64,000 nt of DNA. Origin: an uncultured Pseudomonadales bacterium (GTDB taxonomy: Bacteria; Pseudomonadota; Gammaproteobacteria; Pseudomonadales; Azotimanducaceae). Position numbers and translations under genes: made by a program. The notes below the pieces were generated by a model. The model searched no databases and was not told the DNA's origin. It was given only the letters and a program-made list of their open reading frames with translations. The stretch is taken from the NCBI GenBank assembly GCA_958296405.1, contig OY282519.1, forward strand, positions 2,464,132 to 2,528,131. Direction: 5' to 3'. This document shows positions 1-8,603 of the stretch, piece by piece (position 1 is the stretch's first letter; each line of letters opens with the position of its first letter).

Positions 1-816
1 GCCTCCGTGGGCGCTGCCTTGCACGGCAATGGGCATGTCGTCCGCTGGCTGCCGGCGGGCCGCAGCGCCGCCACCGCTAGCCGCGCTCAGGATGCCGGCT
101 TGGTTGCGGCGGAGACGCTTGCTGGGGCGCTCGCAGAGGTGGAGGCCGTCATCTCCGTGTGCCCGCCCCATGCCGCGCTGGAAGTCGCCGCGGCGGTGGC
201 GGGGCAGGGCTTCGCCGGCCTCTACGTCGATGCCAATGCCGTGTCGCCGGCCACCGCCACGCGCATTGCCGGCGTTGTTGGCGCCGGCTTCGTGGATGGC
301 GGCATCATCGGGCCGCCGGCTTGGCGCGCGGGATTGACGCGGCTCTATGTGAGCGGCGAGGAAGCCTCGCGGGTGGCGGGTTGGTTCGAGGGTTCGCCCC
401 TCGATGCGCGCGTGGTCACGGGCTCCGCATCGGCGCTCAAGATGTGCTACGCCGCTTACACGAAGGGCAGCACCGCCCTGTTGCTCGCCATCCGCGCGTT
501 GGCGGAGCAAGCGGGCGTCAGCGCGGCGCTCCGAGCGGAGTGGGACATCTCGCAGCCGGGTCTTGGAGACCGCAGCGAGCGCTCGGCCGCAGCCGCTGGC
601 GCCAAGGCGTGGCGCTTTGCCGGCGAGATGCGGGAGATCGCGGCGACATTTGCGGCGGCGGGGCTGCCGGATGGCTTTCATCTCGCGGCAGCCGAGACGT
701 ACCACCGCTTGGCGCCGCTGAAAGATGCCCGGCAAGTGGACATGAAGGCGGCGCTGGCACTGCTTGCCGGCGGCGGCGCGGGCGACGAGGGCGCTGCGGC
801 AGCGGATGGCCCCTGA
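1..816 (+). CDS. NAD(P)-dependent oxidoreductase with DUF1932 C-terminal domain (5' partial)
   Basis: Member of the 6-phosphogluconate / 3-hydroxyisobutyrate dehydrogenase superfamily. The frame is open to base 1, so the N-terminus with the first glycines of the Rossmann GxGxxG loop lies outside the window. What remains reads like the cofactor domain (a VISVCPPH strand-turn, then GLYVDANAVSPATA and FVDGGIIGPPAW, the usual substrate-loop region). It is followed by an all-helical domain beginning SALKMCYAAYTKGSTALLL, where the K-x(4)-YTKG pattern is typical of DUF1932. The substrate is unknown for most of these proteins; oxidation of a beta-hydroxyacid or related alcohol is inferred from the family. 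The C-terminus is Ala/Gly-rich. A possible promoter for the next gene lies just after the stop codon. Confidence 0.8.
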   Translation, partial: ASVGAALHGNGHVVRWLPAGRSAATASRAQDAGLVAAETLAGALAEVEAVISVCPPHAALEVAAAVAGQGFAGLYVDANAVSPATATRIAGVVGAGFVDGGIIGPPAWRAGLTRLYVSGEEASRVAGWFEGSPLDARVVTGSASALKMCYAAYTKGSTALLLAIRALAEQAGVSAALRAEWDISQPGLGDRSERSAAAAGAKAWRFAGEMREIAATFAAAGLPDGFHLAAAETYHRLAPLKDARQVDMKAALALLAGGGAGDEGAAAADGP

Positions 817-834
817 ACCGCACTGCCAACGGGT

Positions 835-840
835 TAGAAT
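835..840 (+). promoter_or_regulatory. candidate sigma70 -10 box (TAGAAT) ahead of the redoxin fusion gene
   Basis: TAGAAT lies 26 bases before the ATG at 867 in an otherwise very GC-rich gap. The upstream -35 is poor, so this rests on the -10 match and its position. Similar TAGAAT/TACAAT boxes sit ahead of rpsP and prfB in this window. Confidence 0.3.
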
Positions 841-866
841 CCGCCCCGACGGATAGGAGGAATGTC

Positions 867-2834
867 ATGAGAACAACAGTGGCCTTGGCCTTGATCTGCG
901 CCGGCCTCAGCGCCCAAGCGGCGCGGGTCGACAATTTCTCGCTGCTGGATCAGCACGGCGCGGCCCATGAGCTCTACTACTACTCAGACGCCGCCGCCAT
1001 CGTGCTCATCGTGCAGGGCAATGGTTGCCCGATCGTGCGCAACGCCTTGGCGGATTACCGCGCCGTCAGCGACGCGTACGCCGCGCGTGGCGTGGTGTTC
1101 CTGATGATCAACGCCAACTTGCAGGACAACCGCGCAGCCATCGCCGAGGAGGCCGCGGAGTGGGACATCCCGTACCCCATCTTGGTGGATGAGACGCAGC
1201 TAGTGGGCGAATCCCTTGGCCTCACGCGCACCGCGGAAGTGCTCGTCATCGACCCGCAGGGTTGGCGCATCGCTTATCGCGGCGCCGTCAACGATCGGCT
1301 GGCCTACGAACGGCAAAAGGCCGTGGCCGAGAAGCACTATTTGCGCGACGCGCTCGATGCCGTGCTGGCCGGCGCCGAAACCACGCTCGCCGGCCAACCG
1401 GCGATCGGCTGCCTGATGAACCTGCCCGGCAAGGCCGCAGACCACTCCCAGATCTCCTACGCAGACACCATCGCGCCCCTCCTGCAGGACAACTGCGTCG
1501 AGTGCCACCGCAGCGGCGGCATCGCGCCATGGGCGATGACCAGCCACGCCATGGTGCATGGCTTCGCACCCATGATCCGCGAAGTGATCCGCACCCGTCG
1601 CATGCCGCCTTGGCATGCAGACCCACATGTCGGCCATTGGCAGAACGATCGGGCGCTCACCGTTGCGGAGCGGCAAACGCTTGTGCATTGGATTGAGGCC
1701 GGCGCGCCCCGCGGCGACGGGGCAGATCCGTTGGCAGAGGCCGCGGCGCCGGCGCCGACTTGGGCGCTGGGCGAGCCGGATGTGCTCATCGACATTCCGG
1801 CGTTCGACGTGGCGGCGTCTGGAGTGGTGGACTATCAGTTTCAGGTCGTCGCGAATCCGCTGGACCGGGACGTTTGGGTGCGCGCGATGGCCGTGCAGCC
1901 CGGCGTCACGGAAGTCGTCCACCATGTGTTGGTCGGCACCACCGACGTTGGAGCGCCGGCTGCGTATTCGAACGAGAGCCTGATGAACAACTATCTCGGC
2001 GGGTATGCGCCGGGCGTGGAGCCGCAAGTGATGCCGGAAGGCACCGGCGTGTTCGTGCCAAAGGGCACGGGCTTCATGTTTCAGATGCACTACACGCCCT
2101 ACGGCAAGGCCGTGACAGACCGTTCGCGGCTGGGGCTTTATCTGCATGACGAGCCGCCGGCCAACTTCCTGCGCCACAGCGTGGTGCTCAACCCCGGCAT
2201 TCGCATTCCGGCCAATGCCAAGGCGCATGTCGAAACCGCGTACTTTGAGTTTCACCGGGAAGCGACGCTCTACACGGTGCTGCCGCACTCCCACTACCGG
2301 GGCAAGAGTTCCACCTTCACGTTGCAACATCCGAACGGCGAGCGTGAACTCATCCTGTCCGTGCCGGATTACGACTTCAATTGGCAGCGCGGCTACGACT
2401 TCGCCACGCCCCGGCTGTTGGCGCCCGGCACGCGGCTCATCCACACCACGGTGTATGACAACTCGGCGCAAAACCCCGGCAATCCAGACCCGTCGCGGGA
2501 GGTGCCTTGGGGTTTGCAGTCCCACGACGAGATGCTCTACGGGGATTTCGTCTTTAGCTGGACGGAAGAGCGCTCGGACAAACCGATCCACGATCACGAT
2601 TTCACGGAGAGCGTGCAGTGGGTGGGTTTCATGGACCGCGACATGAACGGCAGCGTCGGCTTGGACGAGTTGCCGCCGCCCATGCGCAAGCAGATGCGGG
2701 AGACGTTCGCGCTAGGCGACGCTGATGGTGATGGCGCGCTCACTGCTGCCGAGTTCCTCGCCGGTAGCCGCGCCGCCCGCCAGCGCGCCGCCAACGCCGA
2801 CCAACCCGACGATGGCGTAGTCGCGGGAGACTGA
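867..2834 (+). CDS. secreted redoxin / c-type heme / copper type II monooxygenase-like / EF-hand fusion protein
   Basis: 655 residues; the start is fixed by AGGAGG at 855–860 and a signal peptide (residues 1–18, cut near AQA/A). Residues 20–170 form a redoxin (AhpC/TSA-like) fold with a single Cys54 in NGCPIVRN and no CxxC. A c-type heme motif CVECH is at 210–214. Residues about 300–580 match the copper type II ascorbate-dependent (peptidylglycine) monooxygenase fold. All six expected copper ligands can be placed: His352-His353 and His408 (CuH-like), His474/His476 in HSHYRG and Met556 in HDEMLYG (CuM-like). Two EF-hand loops start at Asp590 and Asp618. Domain names are from family knowledge; a periplasmic copper oxygenase fed electrons through the heme and/or redoxin part is inference. 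No function is known to me for this architecture. Confidence 0.8.
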   Translation: MRTTVALALICAGLSAQAARVDNFSLLDQHGAAHELYYYSDAAAIVLIVQGNGCPIVRNALADYRAVSDAYAARGVVFLMINANLQDNRAAIAEEAAEWDIPYPILVDETQLVGESLGLTRTAEVLVIDPQGWRIAYRGAVNDRLAYERQKAVAEKHYLRDALDAVLAGAETTLAGQPAIGCLMNLPGKAADHSQISYADTIAPLLQDNCVECHRSGGIAPWAMTSHAMVHGFAPMIREVIRTRRMPPWHADPHVGHWQNDRALTVAERQTLVHWIEAGAPRGDGADPLAEAAAPAPTWALGEPDVLIDIPAFDVAASGVVDYQFQVVANPLDRDVWVRAMAVQPGVTEVVHHVLVGTTDVGAPAAYSNESLMNNYLGGYAPGVEPQVMPEGTGVFVPKGTGFMFQMHYTPYGKAVTDRSRLGLYLHDEPPANFLRHSVVLNPGIRIPANAKAHVETAYFEFHREATLYTVLPHSHYRGKSSTFTLQHPNGERELILSVPDYDFNWQRGYDFATPRLLAPGTRLIHTTVYDNSAQNPGNPDPSREVPWGLQSHDEMLYGDFVFSWTEERSDKPIHDHDFTESVQWVGFMDRDMNGSVGLDELPPPMRKQMRETFALGDADGDGALTAAEFLAGSRAARQRAANADQPDDGVVAGD

Positions 2835-2861
2835 CGCGCCGCCCAGCGGCGCCACGCCTCC

Positions 2862-5051
2862 ATGCAGAGCGCCGCGCCCGTTCGGGACATTGTGCTGGTC
2901 GGGGCTGGGCACAGCCATGTGGCGGTGCTGCGGCGCTTTGGGATGCGTCCTGAACCTGGGCTGCGCCTCACGGTGGTGGCGCGGGAGGTGCAGACGCCGT
3001 ACTCCGGGATGCTGCCCGGCGTCGTCGCGGACCTCTACGACGAGGCGGAAATCCACATCGACGTGGCGCGGCTCGCCGCGTTCGCCGGTGCCCGCTTGAT
3101 CGCCGGTCAAGCGGTGGGGCTTGAGCCGAACGCGCAGCGCGTGCTGCTCGACGATCGCCCGCCGCTGCGTTACGACATTCTCTCCATCAACGTTGGCGGC
3201 GCGTCCGGCGCCGAACTGCCGGAAGCGGCTTGGCTCACGCCCGTGAAACCGATCGGTGGCTTCCTGCCGCGCTGGCGGCGCGTTGCGGATGCCTTGGCGC
3301 AGGGGCCGCTGCGCATCCTGCTCATCGGCGGCGGGCCGGGCAGCGTCGAGTTGGCCTTGGCCATGCGGGCACGGTTTCCGGCCACGGCGCGGGTGACGCT
3401 CGCCACCGGGGACGCCGAAGTGCTCGCAGCCCATGCCCGCGGCGCGCGGCGGCGCCTTGCCAAGCGGTTGGCCGCCAGCGGCGTCGAAGTCGTCACCGGC
3501 TTCTTCGCCGATGCCTTTGACGTTGCCTGCGTGACGGCCCGGGATGGACGGGCGCTGGAACACGATCATGTGTTTTGGGTGGCCGGCGTGGAAGCGTCCT
3601 CCGCCTTCAAGTCTTGCGGCCTCACTACCGACGACGATGGCTTCATCGCCGTGGATCATTGCTTGCGCTCGCTCTCTCACGACAACGTGTTCGTGGCGGG
3701 AGACGCCGCGGCGATGGTGGGGCAACCGCGCCCCAAGTCTGGCGTTTACGCCGTTCGCCAAGGCCCGACGTTGGCGGAGAACTTGCGCCGCTGCGCGTTG
3801 CGCCGGCCGTTGCGCGCCTACCGGGCGCAGCGGCGGGCGCTGGCGCTGATTGGCGTCCCCCACCGCAGCGCAGTGGCGTCCCGTGGCGGCCTGAGCGTGT
3901 CTGGGCGCTGGGTTTGGCGTTGGAAGCAGTGGCTGGACCGCCGCTTCATGGCCCGCTATCAGACATTGCCGGCAATGCCGGAAGAATCCCCGGCGCTGCA
4001 TCCGGCGCTACAAGCTGCAGCGCCGGCGGCGATGCGCTGCGGTGGCTGCGGCGCCAAGCTCGGCGCAGACTTGCTGAATCGCGTGCTGGCGCGCCTAGAC
4101 CTGCCGGAGGATGCGAGCCTCCTGCAGGGCATCGGCGACGACGCGGCAGTGATGCGGCTCGAGGGCACGCATCTCGTGCTCACCTGCGATGGCTTTCGCG
4201 CCATGATCGATGATCCGTACCGATTTGGCCGCGTCGCCGTGCATCACGCCCTCAATGACGTCTACGCCATGAACGCGACGCCGCGCTACGCGCTGGCGCT
4301 GGTGACGGTGCCGGCGATGGCGGATGCGCTGATGGAAGAGGATCTCTATCAGGTGATGGCGGGCGCCGCGTCCGCGCTGGCCGACGAAGGCGTCACTCTC
4401 GTTGGCGGCCACTCGGCGGAAGCCGCCGAGCTGTCCGTCGGCTTCATGGTGGCCGGCGCCGCTGGCAACCAAATGCTCCCCAAGGGCGGCTTGCAGGTGG
4501 GCCAGCGGCTGGTGCTCAACAAGCCCATCGGCGTGGGCGTGGTGCTTGCCGGCGCCATGCGGGCGCGCGCCGCCGGGGAAGACTTGATGGCCGCCATCGA
4601 GCAGATGGACCAATCCAACGCCGCCGCGGCCGGCATCTTGGCCGAACACGGCGCCACGGCCTGCACGGATGTGACTGGCTTTGGGCTGGCTGGACACTTG
4701 AGCGAAATGACCCGCGCCGCCGGCGTGGGCGCAACGCTCTGGCTGGACGCGCTGCCGCGTTTGTCGAGCGCGGTGGAACTGATGGGCGCTGGCGCGGCGA
4801 GTTCCCTGCAAGAGAACAATGAGCAAGCGCTCGGCGACTACGCATGCGACGCACACATGCGCCAGGGCGTGGCGTTTCGGCTGTTGGCGGATCCGCAAAC
4901 GGCCGGGGGGTTGCTGGCCGGCGTGCCGGCGGCTTTGAGCGATGCCTGCGCGCGGGCGTTGCGCGACGCCGGCTATCCGCACAGCGCCGTGGTTGGCGAA
5001 GTGGTCGCCGCGGGTTTGAGCGTGGTGCCCAACGCCGGGCTGCCGGCATGA
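2862..5051 (+). CDS. selD: bifunctional flavoprotein (NDH-like) – selenide, water dikinase SelD
   Basis: 729 residues in two parts. Residues 1–370 are a pyridine nucleotide-disulfide oxidoreductase / NDH-2-like flavoprotein: an N-terminal FAD loop (VLVGAGHSHVAVL), a second Rossmann loop (LLIGGGPGSVELA) and the FAD-ribityl motif (DNVFVAGDAAA). Residues about 390–729 are SelD, which makes selenophosphate from selenide and ATP. The catalytic Cys and Lys are conserved as Cys396 and Lys399 (E. coli Cys17/Lys20), followed by IDDPYRFGR, GGHSAEAAEL and TDVTGFGLAGHL. Such fusions are known in cyanobacteria and other bacteria; the flavoprotein may supply reduced selenium, which is inference. No selA, selB, selC or mnmH is visible here, so the sink (Sec or selenouridine) is unknown. 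The stop overlaps the next start as ATGA. Confidence 0.92.
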   Translation: MQSAAPVRDIVLVGAGHSHVAVLRRFGMRPEPGLRLTVVAREVQTPYSGMLPGVVADLYDEAEIHIDVARLAAFAGARLIAGQAVGLEPNAQRVLLDDRPPLRYDILSINVGGASGAELPEAAWLTPVKPIGGFLPRWRRVADALAQGPLRILLIGGGPGSVELALAMRARFPATARVTLATGDAEVLAAHARGARRRLAKRLAASGVEVVTGFFADAFDVACVTARDGRALEHDHVFWVAGVEASSAFKSCGLTTDDDGFIAVDHCLRSLSHDNVFVAGDAAAMVGQPRPKSGVYAVRQGPTLAENLRRCALRRPLRAYRAQRRALALIGVPHRSAVASRGGLSVSGRWVWRWKQWLDRRFMARYQTLPAMPEESPALHPALQAAAPAAMRCGGCGAKLGADLLNRVLARLDLPEDASLLQGIGDDAAVMRLEGTHLVLTCDGFRAMIDDPYRFGRVAVHHALNDVYAMNATPRYALALVTVPAMADALMEEDLYQVMAGAASALADEGVTLVGGHSAEAAELSVGFMVAGAAGNQMLPKGGLQVGQRLVLNKPIGVGVVLAGAMRARAAGEDLMAAIEQMDQSNAAAAGILAEHGATACTDVTGFGLAGHLSEMTRAAGVGATLWLDALPRLSSAVELMGAGAASSLQENNEQALGDYACDAHMRQGVAFRLLADPQTAGGLLAGVPAALSDACARALRDAGYPHSAVVGEVVAAGLSVVPNAGLPA

Positions 5052-5710
5052 CGGCGACGGTCCGCATTGTCACGGACCCGATGTGTTCTTGGTGCTGGGG
5101 CACCACGCCGCACTATGAAGTGACGATGGTGGAACTTGCCGGGCGCGGCGTGGCCTTCGACATCGCCATGAGCGGCATCAATGTGCATAGCACGCGCCCG
5201 GTGGGCGCCTATGGCCGCGAACGGCTCGCCGAGCTATGGCGGGAGGTGACGGCGGTAACGGGGCAGCATTTCTCCCACCGCCTGCCGCCCGGCACGGTCT
5301 ACAACAGCCTGTTGCCTTGCTTGGCCGTGGAGGCGATGCGCGATGTGCATGGTGCGCCGCCGTTCGGCTACGCACACCGGCTGCAGCAGCAGTTTTTCGC
5401 GGACGGCATCAACGTGAACGATTTGGACGTGCTGTTGGAGACCGCCGCCGAGTATGGCGCAGCGCCGGACGTGATGCGCAAGCTCATGAACTCGAACGCG
5501 GTGCGTGAGCGCACCCGTTGGGGCTTCGAGAACGCACGCAGCTACGGCACCAACGCCGTGCCGAACGTGCTCGTCAGCGCGGACGGCGTGGAGTTCCGCC
5601 TGTTCGCCGGCGGCTTCGTGGACGCCGAGCAACTCACGGCAGACCTTGAAGCCTGGCTGGACGGGTTGGGCGCTGCGGCCTCGCCTCGCGTCGGCAGGGA
5701 AACCGGCTAG
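5048..5710 (+). CDS. DsbA-family thioredoxin-fold protein (FrnE-like, CSWC motif)
   Basis: 220 residues beginning with a beta strand and the motif DPMCSWCWG (Cys near residues 11 and 14), the usual CxxC placement of the DsbA/FrnE/2-hydroxychromene isomerase clan. A long helical insert (about 60–170) follows, then the cis-Pro loop in TNAVPNVLVS and a C-terminal helix. No signal peptide, so it is probably cytoplasmic. The ATG overlaps the selD stop by four bases, so the two are almost certainly translationally coupled. That link suggests a role in thiol or selenium redox chemistry next to SelD, but the substrate cannot be read from sequence. The C-terminal 15 residues look unstructured. Confidence 0.82.
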   Translation: MTATVRIVTDPMCSWCWGTTPHYEVTMVELAGRGVAFDIAMSGINVHSTRPVGAYGRERLAELWREVTAVTGQHFSHRLPPGTVYNSLLPCLAVEAMRDVHGAPPFGYAHRLQQQFFADGINVNDLDVLLETAAEYGAAPDVMRKLMNSNAVRERTRWGFENARSYGTNAVPNVLVSADGVEFRLFAGGFVDAEQLTADLEAWLDGLGAAASPRVGRETG

Positions 5711-5825
5711 AGAGACCTGTGCGCCACCTTTGAGAGGGATCGTCTTCCCACAGGATATGTACATCCGAACCCGGTGATGATTGGCATTGATGCGGTGGCG
5801 GCATGGGGCGGACATGCAAGGGCGA

Positions 5826-5854
5826 TTGGCTCTCGCCTGTGCCTGTGCTGGAAT
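5826..5854 (+). promoter_or_regulatory. candidate sigma70 promoter for ffh
   Basis: TTGGCT (5826–5831) and TGGAAT (5849–5854) are separated by exactly 17 bases, about 75 bases before the ffh ATG, in the 219-base gap after the DsbA-family gene. Each hexamer is only a partial consensus match, so support is modest. Confidence 0.3.
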
Positions 5855-5929
5855 ACGCCGCTTAGCTTTCGCGTCTTCATGGCCGCGGTGACGCGGCGCT
5901 GGTTTGGCGCACCTTAAGGGATTGCAACC

Positions 5930-7318
5930 ATGTTCGAGAGCCTAAGCGAGCGGCTCGGCAACGCACTGCGGGGGCTTACGGGCCGCGCCTACCTCTCTGA
6001 AGACACCGTGCGCGCATCGGTGCGTGAGGTGCGCTTGGCGTTGGTCGAGGCGGATGTCGCCTTGGAAGTGGCGCGCTCCTTCACCGCAGCGGTGCAGGCC
6101 AAGGCCCTTGGCCAAGCGGTGGGGCCTGGCCTCACCGCGAGCGAGGCGTTTGCGCGCATCGTGCGCGACGAGTTGGTCGCGGCGATGGGTGCGGCGAACG
6201 ATGCGTTGAACTTGGCCGCCACGCCGCCGGCGGTGATTCTCATGGCGGGCCTGCAGGGCGCCGGCAAAACCACCACCGCGGCCAAGCTCGCCCGGCTCCT
6301 GCGTGAGCGCGAGGGCAAGCGCGTCGCGGTCGTCAGCGCGGACGTGCATCGCCCGGCAGCCATTGAACAGTTAGGCGCCCTGGCAGCGGAGGCGGGCGCC
6401 CGCTTTGTGCCGAGCGCTGTGGGCGAGGAGCCCCTTGCCATCGCCAAGCGCGCGCTCGCGGACGCCGGCGCCAACTTTGATGATGTGCTGATCGTCGACA
6501 CCGCCGGGCGCTTGGCCATTGACGCCGAGATGATGGCCGGCATCGCCGCCCTGCACGCTGCCTTGCAACCGGTGGAAACCCTCTTTGTGGTGGACGCCAT
6601 GACTGGGCAGGACGCCGCCGCCACCGCCAAGGCGTTCAACGCCGCCTTGCCCCTCACCGGCGTGGTGTTGGCGAAGGCGGATGGCGATGCCCGCGGTGGC
6701 GCCGCGCTGTCGGTGCGCGCCATCTGCGGCAAGCCGATCAAGTTTCTCGGCGTCGGCGAGCGCACGGATGGCTTGGAGCCCTTCCACCCAGACCGCATCG
6801 CGTCCCGCATCCTCGGCATGGGCGACATGCAGACGCTCATCGAGGAGGCGGACCGCAAAGTCGATAAGCAGCAGGCGCGCCGCCTCGCGACGAAACTCGG
6901 GCGTGGCCAACGATTCAACTTGGAGGACTTTCGGGATCAACTGCGGCAAATGACGCGCATGGGCGGCGTGGGCGCCATGTTGGAAAAACTGCCGGGCGTA
7001 GGCCAACTCGGAGCGCCGGCGCAGGCCGGGCTAGATGACGGCAGGTTCCAGCGCATGGAAGCCATCATCGGCTCCATGACCGTTCAAGAGCGCCGCTTCC
7101 CAGACATCGTGAACGGCGGCCGCAAGCGCCGCATCGCGATGGGCAGCGGCACACAGGTGCAGGACGTGAACCGCCTGCTGAAACAGCACAAGCAGATGCA
7201 GCGCGCCATGCGCAAGATGACTAGCAAAGGCAGCATGCAAAAGGCGATGCGGCGGATGCAGGCGGGCCAAGCGGCAGGCGGCCCCAGGATGCCGGCGCGG
7301 CGCGGCCGGCGCCGGTGA
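5930..7318 (+). CDS. ffh: signal recognition particle GTPase Ffh
   Basis: 462 residues, normal for Ffh. N domain at 1–90. The G domain has the P-loop GLQGAGKTT at 107–115, then DVHRPAAIEQL, DTAGR and a variant fourth GTPase motif (LAKADGDARGG instead of TKxD). The C-terminal M domain is rich in Met (KQMQRAMRKM and similar) and binds 4.5S RNA and signal sequences. With FtsY it targets nascent inner-membrane proteins to SecYEG. It heads the conserved ffh–rpsP–rimM–trmD–rplS block; a short hypothetical gene follows. No 4.5S RNA gene was seen in the window. Confidence 0.97.
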   Translation: MFESLSERLGNALRGLTGRAYLSEDTVRASVREVRLALVEADVALEVARSFTAAVQAKALGQAVGPGLTASEAFARIVRDELVAAMGAANDALNLAATPPAVILMAGLQGAGKTTTAAKLARLLREREGKRVAVVSADVHRPAAIEQLGALAAEAGARFVPSAVGEEPLAIAKRALADAGANFDDVLIVDTAGRLAIDAEMMAGIAALHAALQPVETLFVVDAMTGQDAAATAKAFNAALPLTGVVLAKADGDARGGAALSVRAICGKPIKFLGVGERTDGLEPFHPDRIASRILGMGDMQTLIEEADRKVDKQQARRLATKLGRGQRFNLEDFRDQLRQMTRMGGVGAMLEKLPGVGQLGAPAQAGLDDGRFQRMEAIIGSMTVQERRFPDIVNGGRKRRIAMGSGTQVQDVNRLLKQHKQMQRAMRKMTSKGSMQKAMRRMQAGQAAGGPRMPARRGRRR

Positions 7319-7368
7319 AGTGGCGCAGGGGCGGCGACGGGGCAGGGCGCCGGCGCGCGGAGGCCGAG

Positions 7369-7572
7369 ATGACCGCGAAGGAAAAGCAATCGTCCAAGCG
7401 CACGGAACGGCATGTCGCAATGCTCCAAGAGGCACTGCAATGCCCCGGCGTGCGCGAAGTGATGGATGTGTACGGCGCGTGGCAGCGGCTTGAAAGCGAA
7501 CTCAGCCGCTATCGCGCTGCCACAGTGGCGCCGCCAAGGATCACGACAACCGACCGCGCAAACGTGCCGTAG
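7369..7572 (+). CDS. small conserved-looking hypothetical protein between ffh and rpsP
   Basis: 67 residues from the ATG at 7369, chosen because GGAGG sits at 7359–7363, six bases upstream. The same frame is open further upstream, overlapping the ffh stop, but without a comparable ribosome binding site. The protein starts with a charged stretch (KEKQSSKRTERHV) and continues as an amphipathic helix, LQEALQCPGVREVMDVYG, then AWQRLESELSRYR. No known domain was recognised. Codon use resembles a real gene more than the shadow frames nearby. It could be a small regulator or simply lineage-specific. Confidence 0.55.
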   Translation: MTAKEKQSSKRTERHVAMLQEALQCPGVREVMDVYGAWQRLESELSRYRAATVAPPRITTTDRANVP

Positions 7573-7650
7573 CCTTCTACTCGCTGCTCACTCGCTGCTT
7601 GGCGGATCAGCGAGGCGTGGGCAGGTGCCCACTGCCCGGCGCTCTTGCCG

Positions 7651-7679
7651 TTCCATCAAGGCAACCCATCCGGTAGAAT
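7651..7679 (+). promoter_or_regulatory. rpsP: candidate sigma70 promoter ahead of rpsP
   Basis: A good -10 box, TAGAAT (7674–7679), lies 27 bases before the rpsP ATG. TTCCAT (7651–7656) is a weak -35 at 17-base spacing. It would allow the ribosomal block to be expressed separately from ffh. Confidence 0.4.
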
Positions 7680-7706
7680 CGCCGCTTTTCCGGTGGGCTT
7701 TGGTCC

Positions 7707-7970
7707 ATGGTCAAGATTCGGCTTGCGCGGCATGGCGCGAAGAAGCACCCATTCTTTCATCTGACGGTGGCGGACCAAGCCGCGGCGCGGGATGGTCGGT
7801 TCATCGAGCGGGTTGGCTTCTACAACCCGGTGGCGAAGGGACAAGAAGAACGGGTGCGCATCGACCTTGCGCGCGTGGACCATTGGCTCGCCGTCGGCGC
7901 GCAACCGACAGAGCGCGCCGGCAAGCTGATCAAAGCGGCCCGCCGCGCCGCGGCTGAGGCAACCGCCTAG
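7707..7970 (+). CDS. rpsP: 30S ribosomal protein S16
   Basis: 87 residues, the normal S16 length. The N-terminus ([18 protein letters not shown]) and the [16 protein letters not shown] stretch are diagnostic of bS16. It binds 16S rRNA early in 30S assembly. It begins the rpsP–rimM–trmD–rplS group; rimM follows after 40 bases. The C-terminus is Ala-rich. Confidence 0.97.
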   Translation: MVKIRLARHGAKKHPFFHLTVADQAAARDGRFIERVGFYNPVAKGQEERVRIDLARVDHWLAVGAQPTERAGKLIKAARRAAAEATA

Positions 7971-8010
7971 CCGACGCTGGCTGTGCGGGGATGTCGCGAT
8001 TGGCGGCCAC

Positions 8011-8601
8011 ATGGCGGAGCAAGCGCAACGGCAGCCCGACGGGGTGCGCGAGGGGCAGCGCCCTTCGCGGGGGTTCCCTGCGCAAGAGTTGGAGGGGAGA
8101 GACGCCGATCTTGTCGTAGTGGGCCGCATCGGCGCGGCGCATGGTGTGCGGGGTTGGCTGCGCGTTAGCTCCTTCACGGCGCCGCCAGACAACATTTTGG
8201 GCTATCGGCCTTGGTCGCTGAATGTCGGCGGCGCTTGGCGGTGCGTGCAGGTGGAAGCGGCGGAACGGCGTGGCGAGAGCTTTCTGTGTCGCTTCGCCGG
8301 CGTGGCGGACCGCGACGCCGCGGCCGCGTTGCGGGGTGCCTTGGTGGCCGTGCCGGGCGCTGCGTTGCCGGTGCTGGACGACGGCGAGTATTACTGGCGG
8401 GACCTCATCGGCCTCGATGTCGCCACCGTTGCCGGCACCGCGCTGGGCCGGGTGGAGAACTTGATGGAAACGGGCGCCAACGACGCCTTGGTCGCGCGCG
8501 ATGGACAGCGCGAACGGCTCATCCCGTTCGTCAGCCATGTGGTGCGCGCGGTGGACTTGCAGGGCGGCGTCATCGTGGTGGACTGGGACGCGAACTTCTA
8601 A
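8011..8601 (+). CDS. rimM: ribosome maturation factor RimM
   Basis: 196 residues. After a charged N-terminal extension of about 30 residues comes the RimM core: VVVGRIGAAHGVRGWLRVSSF, then the PRC-barrel with EYYWRDLIGLDVATV and ALVARDGQRERLIPFV, ending in a VVDWD strand. It assists 16S processing and binds S19 during 30S maturation. The ATG at 8011 is the only ATG upstream of the core. The extension is longer than usual, so a start nearer the core (for example GTG 8044) is possible. trmD follows after two bases. Confidence 0.93.
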   Translation: MAEQAQRQPDGVREGQRPSRGFPAQELEGRDADLVVVGRIGAAHGVRGWLRVSSFTAPPDNILGYRPWSLNVGGAWRCVQVEAAERRGESFLCRFAGVADRDAAAALRGALVAVPGAALPVLDDGEYYWRDLIGLDVATVAGTALGRVENLMETGANDALVARDGQRERLIPFVSHVVRAVDLQGGVIVVDWDANF

Positions 8602-8603
8602 CC

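Noticed and set aside
159-866. Apparent N-terminal extension of the redoxin fusion into the first gene
   Set aside because: The frame is open, but it reads a shadow of the DUF1932 gene. The AGGAGG and signal peptide at 867 define the true start.
5711-5929. selC (tRNA-Sec) or 4.5S RNA gene near selD and ffh
   Set aside because: No cloverleaf, GTTCRA arm or SRP RNA loop (GGAAGCAGCC-type) is present in this gap.
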